A stretch of 64,000 nt of DNA from positions 8,539,973-8,603,972 of the forward strand of contig CP137679.1 in the NCBI GenBank assembly GCA_037976565.1. The letters are read 5' to 3'. Numbering within the stretch: position 1 is the stretch's first letter; every line of letters begins with the position of its first letter. The position numbers and the translations under genes were made by a program. Shown piece by piece: positions 38,454 to 51,059 of the stretch. The notes beneath the pieces were generated by a model. The model was not told the origin of the DNA, ran no database searches, and saw only the letters and a program-made list of their open reading frames with translations. Source of the stretch: Mesocentrotus franciscanus (Eukaryota; Echinodermata; Echinoidea; Camarodonta; Strongylocentrotidae).

Positions 38454-39557
38454 AAGTGAATACCGGCCACGAAGGTTTGCGGCATCATGTCTGAACGGAG
38501 CTTAAAGCATTGTGATGACGTCATATCTTGAGGCATCATCACGGAGCGTGACTCTATACTCTCGCGCAGTTCTCCAAGCGATGAGACCAATACGAAGGGG
38601 GTATTGACCCTCCAGGAGTAAAATTGGACAACAAAAGAGCGCGAAAATGGCGAAGAATGATCGCTTCGACTGAGGAAATTACTAGATTGATCCGAGTCGG
38701 GATATTTGTTTTTCTTTCCTTTTGTCATCCTTTATTTTGCACTACCGCAGTGCTAAATTGTACGCGAGATTCGCCAAAATGAAGTATTGGAGCACTTTAC
38801 CGGGTGTCAAAAACCACCTTGATCAATAATAATTTATTCTTTAGACAGTAGCTAACCAGATATTGTGAATGTATACTATTTTAGTATTGCTTTATCACTG
38901 ATTGGAAACAAGCTCATGGTCATTTCTCATAGCATTAATTGTGAATTTAAAGACACAACCGAAGTTCTAAATATAGTACTTCCAGTTTTAAGTACGGATA
39001 TAGCTAAATTACTAACGAAGGATGAACAAAATAAGGAATCCCAACTTGGAAAGGGTTATGAAGTATATTCAAAAAGGGTATCTCGATTATGAAAAGTTAC
39101 CATATATAGAAACTCTTTTAATTCGAATACTTTTTCGTTGATACAATTTCATGAAGACGTCTGACTACAACAAACTTGACCAATTACTTGTTCTAAAAAG
39201 AAGTTGATATAAAATGGTACTGAAAACTTTCAGTCTAGGTAATAACACTAATCCACTCCAGCCCACAAAATATAATGGAGTGAAACTAAAGAAGAGAAGT
39301 AAATCAATTAATAAACAGACCTCACACTCAAGTCAGAATCTCTGCCCAGAAAGTTTTAGATGAATGTCCCAATGCCAGGACTATTATATATATTTTTTTG
39401 TATTTTCATTTTTAAGGGATTGGGTATCTTTGTATCAAATTTTAAACAAATTCCTGGATTTTAGCTCATGCTGCAATCATAATTACAAACCTTTAGGTCA
39501 GTCGAAAACTCAGTTGAAACTCGCAAAGACGCCTTGTCGAAGTCGAGAATGCAAAGA

Positions 39558-39773
39558 GGCGACTTGTTAGAACTCACCTATAGTCACCTTCTCGTCTTAA
39601 AACAAGCCGCCGTGGCGAGTTGTTCAAAACTGGCAATCTCACTTTCTCGTCTCAAACAAGGCGCCTTGGCGAGTTGTTAAAATCACCTTCCGCCCTTTCG
39701 ACTTAAACAAGGTGCCTTTGCGTGATTCAGCAAGTCGCCTTTTCGCATTATTATCCGAAAACAAGGCGCCTAT
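39558..39773 (+). repeat. Tandem array of a ~54 bp unit, four copies
   Basis: Units begin GGCGAGTTGTTAAAA-like at 39558, 39614, 39668 and about 39719. They end ACAAGGCGCCTT-like, and a partial fifth unit follows. Unit lengths are 56, 54, 52 and 54 bp. The GGCGCC palindrome is kept in several units. Confidence 0.75.
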
Positions 39774-42700
39774 GAGTTTTTTGAGTTAATAGAATGATAA
39801 AAAAATTACTCACTTTTGCAGGAAAAATTGCATGGAATTAAAAGCAATGTACACAGATGAATAAGATATTTGGGACTATACATACATGCGACATCTAACT
39901 GTGGTCCAAAATCTTATTTAGTAGAACTATTACTAGTTACGTTTTAAATAATTGGTCATTTTAAGAATACTACTTCTCGTGTGACATAGCTATTGTGATC
40001 ATTTTTCTGCAGATAAGTTAGAGAATAAGAAAGCTCACAAATTCATATCTTTTCCACAACACACTTCTAACGTGTATCAAATATAATGACAAACAATGAA
40101 GCGATTTGACAAGAATGGCAAGTGTGGTCACGGGCAGCCGAGCCAATTTAGGGGTTTTCCCAAATTATCTCTAAACCGTCTCCTCTCAACAGAAGATGCA
40201 TGGGATCATAAAGTTGCGGTCAAATGGTCACGATCAACTATTCCTCTAATGATTAATGCAAAATTTCTCAGGTTAATTCAATGTTCAGAACTTAATATAA
40301 ATTAGAAATTAAAATTCTTACACTTATACATTGAAGTATTGATAATTCAAATAGTATTCTCACCACAAACAATAAGTGTAGAGTTTGTAGCCATTTAGGG
40401 AGAAGCATGAAAGATCAAACTGGGCAGATTCTTCACATGAACATTAAGAAAGGAACACAATCGCAATTATTTTCGAAAAAATCAGCTCACAGGCAATCTT
40501 AATACCCCGTTGTATGTCCCATATAAATTGTGTTCGGATTACGTAATACATCATTGTCAGACTATGCATTTTCATTTCCTTTAACCCGTATTAACCTAGA
40601 ACCAAAATGCTACGCAAAATCCTAAGCGGATATAGGTATCTTTAAATACCAAAAGAAGCTGGCAAATTCTTCAACAAAATAATAACAACAAAGTTTTGTA
40701 AAGACTTTTAAAATGAGAGAAAACAGGAGACAACACAGACTGATAAGCTACAGAATTGCTATTGGAGTGATTGAAGATTTAGACAGGCCAGGCTCCATTT
40801 TTCGTTTACACACTAGGGAGATTTTCGAGGGCAGAAAAACAGCACAAATTAAACGTATCAATCCCCGTCAGGTAATCCCGGTCACAGGGCTAATTCTACG
40901 CTGTAACCGAACTCCCATTTACCGATTTGTTTTTCTTCAAATAAAATGGTTAGATGTCAGTAGATGTAGAAAGACAAATGCAAGGAATGTTTAAAACTGT
41001 AAGTAGCCTCACTTTCTGTTCTTTGACATCTCTATTTTCTTGTTCTTGTTGTTGACCTTGTTGTTGTTCCTCTTCGTCATCATCTTCTTCTTCTTCTTCT
41101 TCTTCTTCGTCTCCGTCTTCATCTTTTCTGCTTCTTCTTCCTTCTACCCCCTCTATATCTTTCCAATTTCTCATGTTCCATCTTTTCCCTACGATCCATC
41201 TCTTTCTGTTTTCCGTACGTCTTTCCATCTCTCTATTTACATGCACACGTATCCATACATACATCAAATAGTATATACTACATGTTGATAGACCTACGTC
41301 CTACGAGTCCATATATCTAATTAGAAAAGACTAGATAGTACAGTAAGTGTCTCGTTATTATTTCATTAAGTTGTTGACCCGTAAAAGAAATGTTTTACGA
41401 GTAACCTACAGCCAGCAAACTGGCGTATTCCCTTGAAATAAAATATGTATCGTGATCCAAGGAATATAATGTGCATTCTTTTGTAATATCTTCGAAATAA
41501 ATGGGCACTGTTGCTAAAATAAAATTGAGCAGACCACAGATCGACTTCAAAATATTATTGTAGACAAAGGATAACACATACATTCATGTTTTATAATAAG
41601 CCGGTAGATATAAAGAAGTCATTTAGTAGACCTCAAGTATGAATCGGATTGGATTTTTTCCCTCTGCTTATACTCAAACCATCGTTATACCAATAAGAAA
41701 AAGATGGAACCAGTACGTTCACCTTTACTCGACCGAGAGAGATTGATTTTTTGGTTTAATTGCCCATTCGTGCTTGCTCGTCATACACTTTTATTGAACA
41801 ATAATTCTGTTGCTTTTCTTGGTGATCGCCACAATCATTCTTCTCCCAGGCGGAATCTTGTCGTTCGTTTTTTCGGGCTTGTCGACTAATGGAATTTGTG
41901 CCAAAGGATATTATCTCGAAAATACAATCTTATTCATACCGTGAACTTTCGGATGCCCTTTCAATATTTCATTTCCTCTTCTTTCACTTTTTTCCCCTCC
42001 TGTATTGCCTTGGAGCGCCAATTACCACTTTGGTTGTTTTATCACAATAATCTACAAATCGACGGTGACCTTTGAACCCCAAAATACTTTAACAGAACCT
42101 GATCTGTGAAGTCATGTGCAAGTGAATGTATCCCAAAATCCCCGCCACCATGATAGGTTTTATTTCAGAATAAAGAGTAAGAAATTATGAATAACTGATG
42201 AATGTCTAACAGAGAAGAGAGTGGAAATTAACACGTTGAATGAACGTGAACTTTGCTATTAAATGTAACAGCCACCCCCATCACACACATACACACATAT
42301 ACATTTAAAGAGGGGGTAGTTAAATGTAATATTAATGTCGGCAAATATGCATTTTCTTAACCTTTGTCGAAGAAAGCAAAAAATTATAATCACAATCTTT
42401 CAGTGTTGGCGAATTAGATTTCCAACGAGTTTTGCGTATTATAGTTGGCAAACTTGAATTTAGGTTTTGTGTGTTTGTTTCGAATATTTGTTTGCTTGAT
42501 GAAAAACACTTTTTTTAAAAAACCTGAATCGAATAAAATCGATATTTATTGATTTGAACTCCATAACCGGTCTTGTGACTTGAAAAATTACGGGGTTGAC
42601 GTCACAATAAAAGTAAAGAGGGCGTGACCACGCTATTTCATTCATTGAATTTCCTAATCAGTCGATGGAAGAAACGCAATTTTCATTCAATTTGACACCG

Positions 42701-44651
42701 GCCTGAATACATATTATATTTATTTGCTTCTATTAAGTTTGAAACCTTATTCTCTGGGTATTTTCGCGCATCAAACGTTGAACCGACAAATATCGCGAGC
42801 GGCAATATAATTGTGATGCATTGTGGGTGGTGAATTGGGTTGTATGCTGACATCTTTCCTAAGAAAGTCTAATTTAAAGGTCACCGAGAAATGACAGCGG
42901 TTAGTTTGTTGACTTAGGCCCCATTGCGAATGATTTAAAGATACATGCTTTATTTAATTCTACCCTAATTGCGATTCCAATAAAGGACTATTGAACCTTG
43001 AGTTATTACTTAAAGTGACGGTACCTAAAATAACAGCAAGTTAGATAATTTTTTGTTGGCAATAAGTTTTCTTAAAATGAAAATATTGTGCTTTACCCTT
43101 AATATGTTCTTCTAACAGTACTTATTAAAAGCTTTAACAAATCCTTAACAATCTTTAGGTTTATAAATTAAATAGAATATTACCAAGCGAAGTAATGGGA
43201 TGAAATCTTGCAAAAAGGAGCTCGATTCACATTCGATGTTTAAGTCGAGACCCATCCACTCAAGCCTCGTTCAGATATGACGCGTCAAAACAGCGGCCTG
43301 TTTGTTTGTTGTTGGGCTTTTGAGCCACAATAATGGTGGAGTGGGGACGGTGACAAACAATAATATCATACGGATCGCAAACAGACAATGTACAATTGAT
43401 GTCTCGATTAGTATCTGAAATAGTGAAATGTTTAAAGGACAATTAACCCGGATTGCACCTAAAATTGATGCCAGCCCCCCTCCCTCCCTTCCATCCATAA
43501 TTATGATAACTGTATGATATGTCTCCCGGGGGACACATGCGGACTCGTAACTACTTATTGTGCTTCATCAACAGTTAATTTCTTCTTTCAAAAAAAGTGT
43601 TCCCACTTTGGTAGCTTCTAATTATATCGTTATAACCTTTGTGACCTTCAATCGAACTTCATGGTAAAGGATAACTAATGCCCTGTCTAATGATACATGT
43701 ACTATATTTATAATTGTGCTGCCAAGGTTGACTGAGCAGCAGGCTTTCCAAAAGGTATTGCCAAAATCCTCTTGTACCAAGTTTGGGCTGAAGCAATGAA
43801 TGTGGGTCAAAACTCAAAAGCCATTATGTGTGTCTTATGTCAATTTAAAAAACAATTAATCAATTTTTTAGATTGACTATTAGGCATTTTAAAGTTTAAA
43901 GTAACCCTTCTCATTGAGTGATAGAAAATGTATAAAGTTTATTTGGGATGCTGTCTTTTTATATGAAAGTCTACTGCCATTTACTTTGATACGTATCCTC
44001 ATATGTGTTCTTTCTTGCATTTGGGTTTAGTAACTTTTCATTCGCTATTCGAGAAAAAACAGCTTAAGCTCCTTATACGCGTGTGAAATGGCGCAACTGA
44101 CAAAATAATGAGCAGAGAGAACTTAGATATCATGAGACAAGAAGTAAGAAGGCTGTTCAAAATAATTAAAGCTTATACTATGGATTGAAACAAGGTTATG
44201 TAAAAGCCTAGATACATTACACCATTTTAAACAATGAAGTAATGAAGCATGAGGCATAATTCAACTCTCAAAAGGATTTAAGACCAAAAAAGCACACGCA
44301 TATGACCTGACCCACATTCGTTCCATCAGCCAAAATTTGGTATTAGGCGATTTTGACAACACTTCCTAAAGATCCTGGTGCTCAGTCACCCGTTGCAGAA
44401 ATATTATGAATAGGGTATGATCAGACAGAAAACAAGTTATTCTTCATCATAAAAATTGATTTTAAAGTCATATTGGTTATGAATTTTTAATTAGGAGTAA
44501 CCAAAGTAGGGTACACCTTCTTTTGATACAATCTCAACTAGTAATAAGGCAAATCAGATAACGCTAACGATATGCTATTTAAAAAATGGCGTTGTGTGGA
44601 GTACATGTATATTGACATTGATGATGCATAATGAAAGTAAAAATAACTCAG
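39774..44651. other. No gene seen (4.9 kb) apart from the CTT tract
   Basis: AT-rich. A perfect CRE motif TGACGTCA lies at 42597-42604. Short ORFs are unrecognised. Confidence 0.45.
41040..41145 (+). repeat. CTT/GTT triplet tract
   Basis: GTTGTTGTT then about ten CTT units. The Glu-rich minus-strand frame over it is most likely an artefact. Confidence 0.8.
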
Positions 44652-45186
44652 TTAAAGATACTATGTCCCTTTTGCAGCCAACATCAAATTCTGTAGAACT
44701 TTGCAGGAATTATGAATATGTCATGTGTGTCCTATCTGTGAAATTTAAACGTTAGCAGTGTCCTAATATTCAAATTATGCAAGGAAACCCGTTTACTTGC
44801 TAGACTTCACTGTCAGACACTATTGAGTGACTGACTGGCTTTTTCATCTTTGGTAATAACATACATAAATGAGCTGTAAAGGGTACATGAGCATTTGTCT
44901 ACATCAATAACCCACTTCTTGTAATGGCCAAAATTAAACTGATTGAATCTTTGCGCAGCATAAAACGTACGACCATTCGGTACAATGGTCTGAAAAATCA
45001 GACTATTACTTACTGGCTCTATAGCTCCTAAGTCGATTCGACAACTAATAGTCGTTATTTCCCACTTAAAGACATTTTCAAGCCCCCTTTTTTTAGGGAA
45101 GTTCTAAATTAGTATTGTCTTTCAAATGCCGTTGAAATTTAACATTTTCATTTTTTGGGCCTGCAAATGGGACATAGTCCCTTTAG
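44652..45186 (+). mobile_element. MITE, family A copy 2
   Basis: This is a full-length relative of the element at 4496, in the same orientation and 40 kb away. It starts TTAAAGATACTATGTCCC and ends GGGACATAGTCCCTTTAG. Both copies share the TATTGAGTGA and CGACAACTAA blocks. It has no coding capacity. Confidence 0.8.
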
Positions 45187-45504
45187 TATAGCGCCTTTTT
45201 CAAGGGAGACAAAACATTGTCCCTTAGCAAATAAATAAATTAACATGAATTGTATAGACATGATTTAATTTGTTTAAAGAGGTGAAGTGGTCCATAGAGA
45301 GAACAATTATACAGATGCATTTCCTATATTTCAATTGACGCTGTTTACTATGCCAAGTATCTTACCATTTCTAATCTATGATGTTATTAGCACTCTTTGT
45401 TATAGCATTGGATTATACAATTCCAATTTCCATATTTATGATTGGAGGTGAACATAACTGAACAAACGGCTTTAGATTAATTGATAGATAGTCGATAGAA
45501 AGTC

Positions 45505-45720
45505 GAATTTATTTCATTCATCATAAAAACATTTAGATAAAATAACATACAATATCGCATACATATCAAGTCAAAATAACATACATTACAAAGATATTCA
45601 TACAATATGATATACATCATCATCATCATGGACGAAATATAGGGAAAAGTGAATATTTATGAGAATGAGGAGACAGCTAGAAAGGAAATGCCTTATTAGT
45701 GCTGCCATCTACACAAAATC
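45505..45720 (-). mobile_element. Possible 3' end of a non-LTR retroelement, minus strand
   Basis: On the minus strand an AT-rich, GATGATGATG-containing stretch ends TTTTTATGATGAATGAAATAAA-like. This is the style of LINE 3' tails. No reverse-transcriptase coding sequence is present. Weak support. Confidence 0.25.
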
Positions 45721-45924
45721 TGAAACTGAAAATTTGAAATTAGGATAAGATGAGAGTATAACAGGACCAGATTGAATGTACAGCATAAGTTTAAGCATAG
45801 AAACTCATAAGTATAAGCAAAGATACAGCATAGATACTGAAATTTCATTTCAATCCGAGCAAATACGTAATCGTAGAAGATAATGGCGTTCCTGACGGTA
45901 CTTATGCACTGATTTGTTTCAAAA

Positions 45925-46080
45925 TCATTCTCTCTCTCTCTCTTTCTCTTTTTTCTTTCTCTCTCTCTCTTCTCTATCTATCTATCTATCTATTTCTTTT
46001 TTTCACTCTTTTTTTTTCTTTCACTCTGTCTCGTTGTCTGTTTGCCTGTCTGTTTATGTCTTTCTCTACTTTCTTCATTC
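45925..46080 (+). repeat. CT and CTAT tract
   Basis: CTCTCTCT, then TATCTATCTATC (45973-45994), then T-rich pyrimidine sequence. Confidence 0.85.
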
Positions 46081-47373
46081 TTTTATTTTTAACATGAATT
46101 TTATATTTGCAATAAATTATTGCATAAAATTTAACGTTTTCTTCCAGAATAAGAACAACAAATGTTGTCACAATACGCCAATTAATAAAAAAAAGAAGCT
46201 GTATAAATATAACTCCTTGCATTTTTAAGTAAAATTAATATGCTTTTTGATGAAACTTTCATTGCGTCAATCCAATACAATGTTACTCGGTGAAGCGTGT
46301 GTGGATTAATGTAATCAATGTTTGATTGGAAAAATTCTCGTCTTTTTATTAAAAACAAGGAAATTATATTTATACATTTCATAGTTCCTTTACAATAACT
46401 GTTTGCTTCGGGTTTCGCTTTTTTCTGGGACGCACTGTATATATAGGTGGGGCGCCTTTTCCTGTTACATGGTGTTAACAATTTGCGTCATGAGTAATAT
46501 GAAAACATCCAAACAACAATCCACATCAAAATGTCCCACTAAGCCAAAGAAAAAACATATATTAAAAAATGTTTTGCTTGAACAAAGTACTATGGCCTTC
46601 AGAAATCTTGAAATATACAAACTCTATGAATCAATCTATATGAATATGATAGATTCAGGATGATGTTTACGCATTACAATTTCCTGAAGTGTAACGTTTG
46701 CGGAGGAGATTCCAGCAGAAATTAATAATGAGTCGTTGTTTTTTTCTTTGCTGCTTGTATATAAAGGTAATACGATTTAGGTTACGTGTATGCACTTAAT
46801 AAATCGTGAAGTTCGCTGTTTGTTTCGCTACTCTTCCATTTCCTGATCCGGCTAATCTGTTTTTGTTTTTTCCTTTTAATGTCATACACGTCCCTTGCCA
46901 AATCCCCCTTAATAAATCACCATAGCAACGTGGCTATTCCTTAGCCATATCCATTTAACTATTCAAGAAGAGAAGATAATTTTCTCTTTTTTTAGATTGC
47001 ATTTAACAATCTTTAGTGTTGTGAAGACCTATATTGATAGAATGTAGTCGTATATAGAGTGGTAGTGTCTTTCGACTATGGCATCGCGTATCATAGCATT
47101 TTAGTGAGATTTTTGTTGTTGATTAATGCACATTAAAGTCTGTAATAGAAATATTTGCAAGTCTGAAGTAAATCTATCGTCGACAGTGCAATTTTCATCT
47201 ATATTTTAAGCCATTCATTTTGAAGTATTTTAATGTGTTTCATGTTTTCTTGTTTCAGTGCAGGCTGTAAATAACAATTCTGCTTCTCAGTGTAATTTAA
47301 TACATAATTTGCCAAATGGCATATTTACCTTTTCCCTACTGAATCTTATTTGGAATTTGGAACCGATTAGTAG
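46081..47373. other. No gene seen
   Basis: AT-rich DNA without supported features. Confidence 0.45.
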
Positions 47374-47472
47374 ATGATGATGGTAATGATATTGGTAGTT
47401 GTTGTTGTGGTGGTGGTGGTGGTGGTAGTGATGATGATGATGATGCCGACGATGAAGATAATAATGATGTAT
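47374..47472 (+). repeat. GAT/GGT triplet tract
   Basis: GATGATGG, GGTGGTGGTGG and GATGATGATG runs in sequence. Confidence 0.85.
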
Positions 47473-47894
47473 AGTTGTTGTAATTTCAGGAAAAGTCAGT
47501 TCCTAGTCCCTTTCTTTTGGGAGAGTTTTTGAACGGTCTTTGCTTATTCCAGTATTTAGACCAGTCTATATTTTAAGCTGATAAAACACGCCTTCTTGAA
47601 ATAAGGAGCTATTTTTTTTAAAGAATCCGTTTAATCTTGACTAATGAGTCAGAGCAAGCCGGTCGGAGAATACTTTTGACCCTCTCTTTTCATAACTTAC
47701 AAGCAGTCCATAATGATTTTCCTGCTCCTGTAATATACTGCTCGTATATAAACACTGTATTTAAAATAAAATAAAATCATATTTCATTACTGTAAAAAGT
47801 ATAAGGGCTCTAGAAGTTATTACCCAGCTCTGGCAAACGATATCAGTCCAAAGTGCGCAAAGTGCACGTGCCCCCTGTCCCCCTGGATCCGCCA

Positions 47895-48182
47895 ATGTGA
47901 TGATAATGATGACAATGATGATCATGATCATGATCATAATGATGACGATGATTACGACGAGGAAAAATAGGATGACGTGGACAATGACGATGGTAGTGAG
48001 GTGATGATGGTGATGACGACGACGTCATGATGATGACGATGATGATGATGATGATGATAATGATGAAAAGATGATGACGGTGATAATGATGACAATGATG
48101 ATAATGATAATGATGATGGTAATGTTGACAATAATAATGATAGTAATGGTGATGATGATCAAGATGATAATGATGAATAACC
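47895..48182 (+). repeat. GAT triplet tract (about 290 bp)
   Basis: Mixed GATGAT, GACGAT, AATGAT and GATCAT units. The minus-strand His/Tyr-rich 161-codon frame and the Met/Ile frame are artefacts of the triplet period. Confidence 0.9.
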
Positions 48183-48237
48183 ATTTTCGTGTTGATAAAT
48201 GTGTTGATGCTGATACGATGACAATGATTGAGACCCC

Positions 48238-48271
48238 CCAACACACACGCACGCACATGCGCGCGCGCACA
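48238..48271 (+). repeat. Alternating purine-pyrimidine run, Z-DNA-prone
   Basis: CACACACGCACGCACATGCG followed by CGCGCGCAC. It directly follows the GAT tract. Confidence 0.7.
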
Positions 48272-48479
48272 AAATAAGGGGAAAAAAAGAGAATACAGCT
48301 TAGTATGTGGAGGCAGAGCCCTTTCCACTTTCCCTTATCACCTTTTCATCTCTAGCAATAGACCCATTCTAACATGCATTACATTACTGTCCGTTTAGTA
48401 GTCGCGTGTTTACTATCCTTATTACAATGAACTCGATTAAATATGAAAGTATGAAAAAAATGTTTCCAACAGAGGGGCT

Positions 48480-48950
48480 TAAACATATCTCCAGCCGCTT
48501 GGCGTAATACCAATTACACTGGATATGCTGTACCGCTAGCGAAAGCACTTAAGACTGAGTAGCGCTTGGACCCATGCACCTACCGTGTCAAATACACAAG
48601 ACAACTTCACCGATTCGAAGATCTAGATTGATGTGCGCAATATTTGCTTCCAGTTGATTGCACGGCTGACATTTCGTGGATTACCGTTGATAACCCCAGC
48701 CGCTCATGTCGGGATTAAAAAACGTCATTACACGAAGATGAATATGTGGGCCTGAATCGTAACGTCAGAATGAAAAACCGACGACACCGTAGCGGTTTAG
48801 GTTCTATTTTTAATGTGGGGTTAATCCGGAGAAACGCGCGTTTTTAAAGCGTACCCGTATCGTCTTCACACAGAGAGTTACTAACGTAACGTCTTTTTCA
48901 GGCGTAAATCTAGGACATCATTAACCGTCGAGCGCGACATAATTTGGACA
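48480..48950. promoter_or_regulatory. CpG-rich patch with clustered GGATTA sites; candidate enhancer
   Basis: The patch is single-copy-looking and CG-richer than its surroundings. It contains GGATTA at 48678-48683 and 48712-48717 and the inverse TAATCC at 48822-48827. These match the core recognised by Otx/Goosecoid (K50) homeodomain factors. No coding sequence is supported in it. Confidence 0.3.
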
Positions 48951-48964
48951 TTGTTTGTAAAACA

Positions 48965-49250
48965 TTGAAGAACATCTGGTGGATAATCATGACGAATAAT
49001 CATTAATCATTCAAAAATGGCAATATAGGCTACGTGCCTTTTCTTTCGACACTTGCTTCATTCTTCAAAGGGAAATCCAACCCAAATAGACAACTACACT
49101 AAAAGAAAGCCGAAAAATCAGAGAAGCTATAACAAAATCGATTTGTTATGAATAATCATACAGAAATGGTAATGTAGTTAACGGACTTCTCTCTTTCTAT
49201 GAATGCGTCGTTCTTTAATGTTGTACTCCAACCCTTTTTCGGGGAATCTA
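48965..49250 (+). repeat. Two diverged direct copies of a ~140-160 bp block
   Basis: GAATAATCAT...AAATGGCAATATAGG...CAACCC at about 48990-49083 is repeated as GAATAATCATACAGAAATGG...CCAACCC at about 49150-49237. Each is followed by further AT-rich sequence. Divergence is substantial. Confidence 0.5.
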
Positions 49251-49548
49251 CCCTCTGGCTGAACAATGTTGAGGATTTCCCAAGTTAAACTTGCCTTTAA
49301 GGTCGGTCACATATCATCAATAATAACAAAACTATATTTATCCATACAATATATTAGTCTGTGAATAAAAGGCACCGAATATCAGTGTTGTTCACTGAAT
49401 ATGCCCTCAGCACAGATTGTCCTGAATCCAGTACATTCATACGTACACCGATTGAAATATTATAGTTATCACTGTCGTTTTCATTTATATGTGAACTACC
49501 CTTTAACGTATTTCATGGATTTGTGAAGCACCAGGTGTTAGAAATTTT

Positions 49549-49577
49549 ATTTCGTTCGAAATAGCTTCGAACGAAAT
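49549..49577. repeat. 12 bp inverted repeat with a 5 nt loop
   Basis: ATTTCGTTCGAA, ATAGC, TTCGAACGAAAT: the arms are perfectly complementary. This could be a terminator-like hairpin, a foldback relic or a dimeric protein-binding site. Confidence 0.8.
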
Positions 49578-49815
49578 CATTGATTGAAATGCAGTAAGAC
49601 ATGAAATGAAAATTCATAATCGATTTCACGGTGGCCTGATTTTTGTTGATTAATTTAGTCATAGTTAATATGTTGAATTCAATATGGTAATAAAGATATT
49701 GACATTTGGCGCCCTTAATCATTGGACTAACCTATGGGACTAACCCAATCTACTGAGCTGAGGTTTGAACATAGATTAAAGTTAATAAGCTTTCATGAAT
49801 ACTGAACATGATGAA

Positions 49816-49962
49816 TATCTCCCCTCTCTCTCGCTTTCTCTCTCTTCCTCCCTCCCCCTCTCTCTATCTCTCTCTATATCTATCTATCTCTCAATTTATA
49901 TGTATGTGCATGTATATACTTGTATATCTCTTTCTCTCTCTCTCTCTCTCTCCTTCTCTCAT
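49816..49962 (+). repeat. CT tract with CTAT units
   Basis: CTCTCTCGCT, TCTATCTATC and a long CTCTCTCT run. Confidence 0.85.
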
Positions 49963-50334
49963 TACATATTCCTATCCCCAAATTACATGTGGCTTTACTC
50001 TTGCAGACGCTTCTTTTTTCTTGTCTCTTTTAAAAACCCATGTAAATCCTACGAAACATAATTGTGTTCTCGCTCGATCTGTACTCATCTAACATGTTAA
50101 GCACAGAAGAGTTTTCTAAATGTAGGTTCATAGTGTAACATGTTGGCACGAATTAATTTTGCACGCGTTTTTAATTAAGTAATGCAAGACTACGGTGAAA
50201 GTAAGTAGAGATTTATAATTAATATGATACGCTCTCGTGACATTCAGGTGAAAATGAAAGACAGTTGAAATCGGTAGAAATCGTTGCTATATAAAGGCGA
50301 AACACTTCTCCAGAGTGGGGACCCGGCGGGGTAA

Positions 50335-50520
50335 AGGGGAAAATTATTATGTAATTTATCCTGCGAAGTCGTTTTGGAGTGTTTACATAGAAGAAAAAAG
50401 CATTGCTATGCAAGCTTCATACGGAATCATTCTCTGTCGACTTATCCGATTACGGAGTAAACATTATTATGAAATTTCTCCTCCAAAGTCGTTTTTAGAG
50501 TTTGTACATACAAAGTCCCC
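50335..50520 (+). repeat. Direct repeat with a ~120 bp step
   Basis: AAATTATTATGTAATTTATC...GAAGTCGTTTTGGAGTGTTT is repeated as ACATTATTATGAAATTTCTC...AAAGTCGTTTTTAGAGTTTG, each followed by ACATA. The peptide read across it shows the same internal duplication (YPAKSFWSVY / SPPKSFLEFV). Confidence 0.65.
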
Positions 50521-51059
50521 CAAAAAAAGGGGGGGGTCGGCCTCCACTTCATTACATGCTCTCCAGCATTGGGTCGAGGGGATGTATGCACCCTCAGAAA
50601 AAATATATCAAAAACTTATAGTCGATCATACAGAACGCGAGGCTATCCGAGTACACTCTCGCCCCCTAATCCGTTGATCAACCACCCTCCTCCACCCCCG
50701 ATAAAAAAAGACAGTGAATCTTGAATAAACATTACCCTCCGTTTATCTGGATACGTCATTGGAAGGCACTTCAGAAAAGGCTTTTTCTCTGGTCGCTATT
50801 AACCCCACCCCTTGATCGCAATGAATCTAAGGCATGCGAGTCTCAACGAACTCCCCCCTTTTTTTTATCAATATCTGAATACGCCACTTGAAGTGACTTC
50901 ATAATTTTTCTCCCATCACTATCATTTCCCTGCGCGCACGAGTTTGCCTCAAGCAGCATGTCTGTGAGGAATAGCGAATTGGAAGCTGGGGCTAAGCAAT
51001 AGAAAGCCTCTCGTGGGGAATGATAGTGTAAAACACTGATTTCCGCCCAATTGACCGAG

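Noticed and set aside
39558..39773. CRISPR-like array of 54 bp units
   Set aside because: The units diverge gradually along their length with no fixed repeat/spacer boundary.
47850..47895. End of a transposon (CCCCCTGGATCCGCCA)
   Set aside because: The phrase resembles repeat ends that I have seen in marine invertebrates, but no second end or copy was found in this window.
47843..48328. 161-codon minus-strand His/Tyr-rich frame
   Set aside because: It is a translation of GAT triplet repeats. Other frames of the same tract are equally open.
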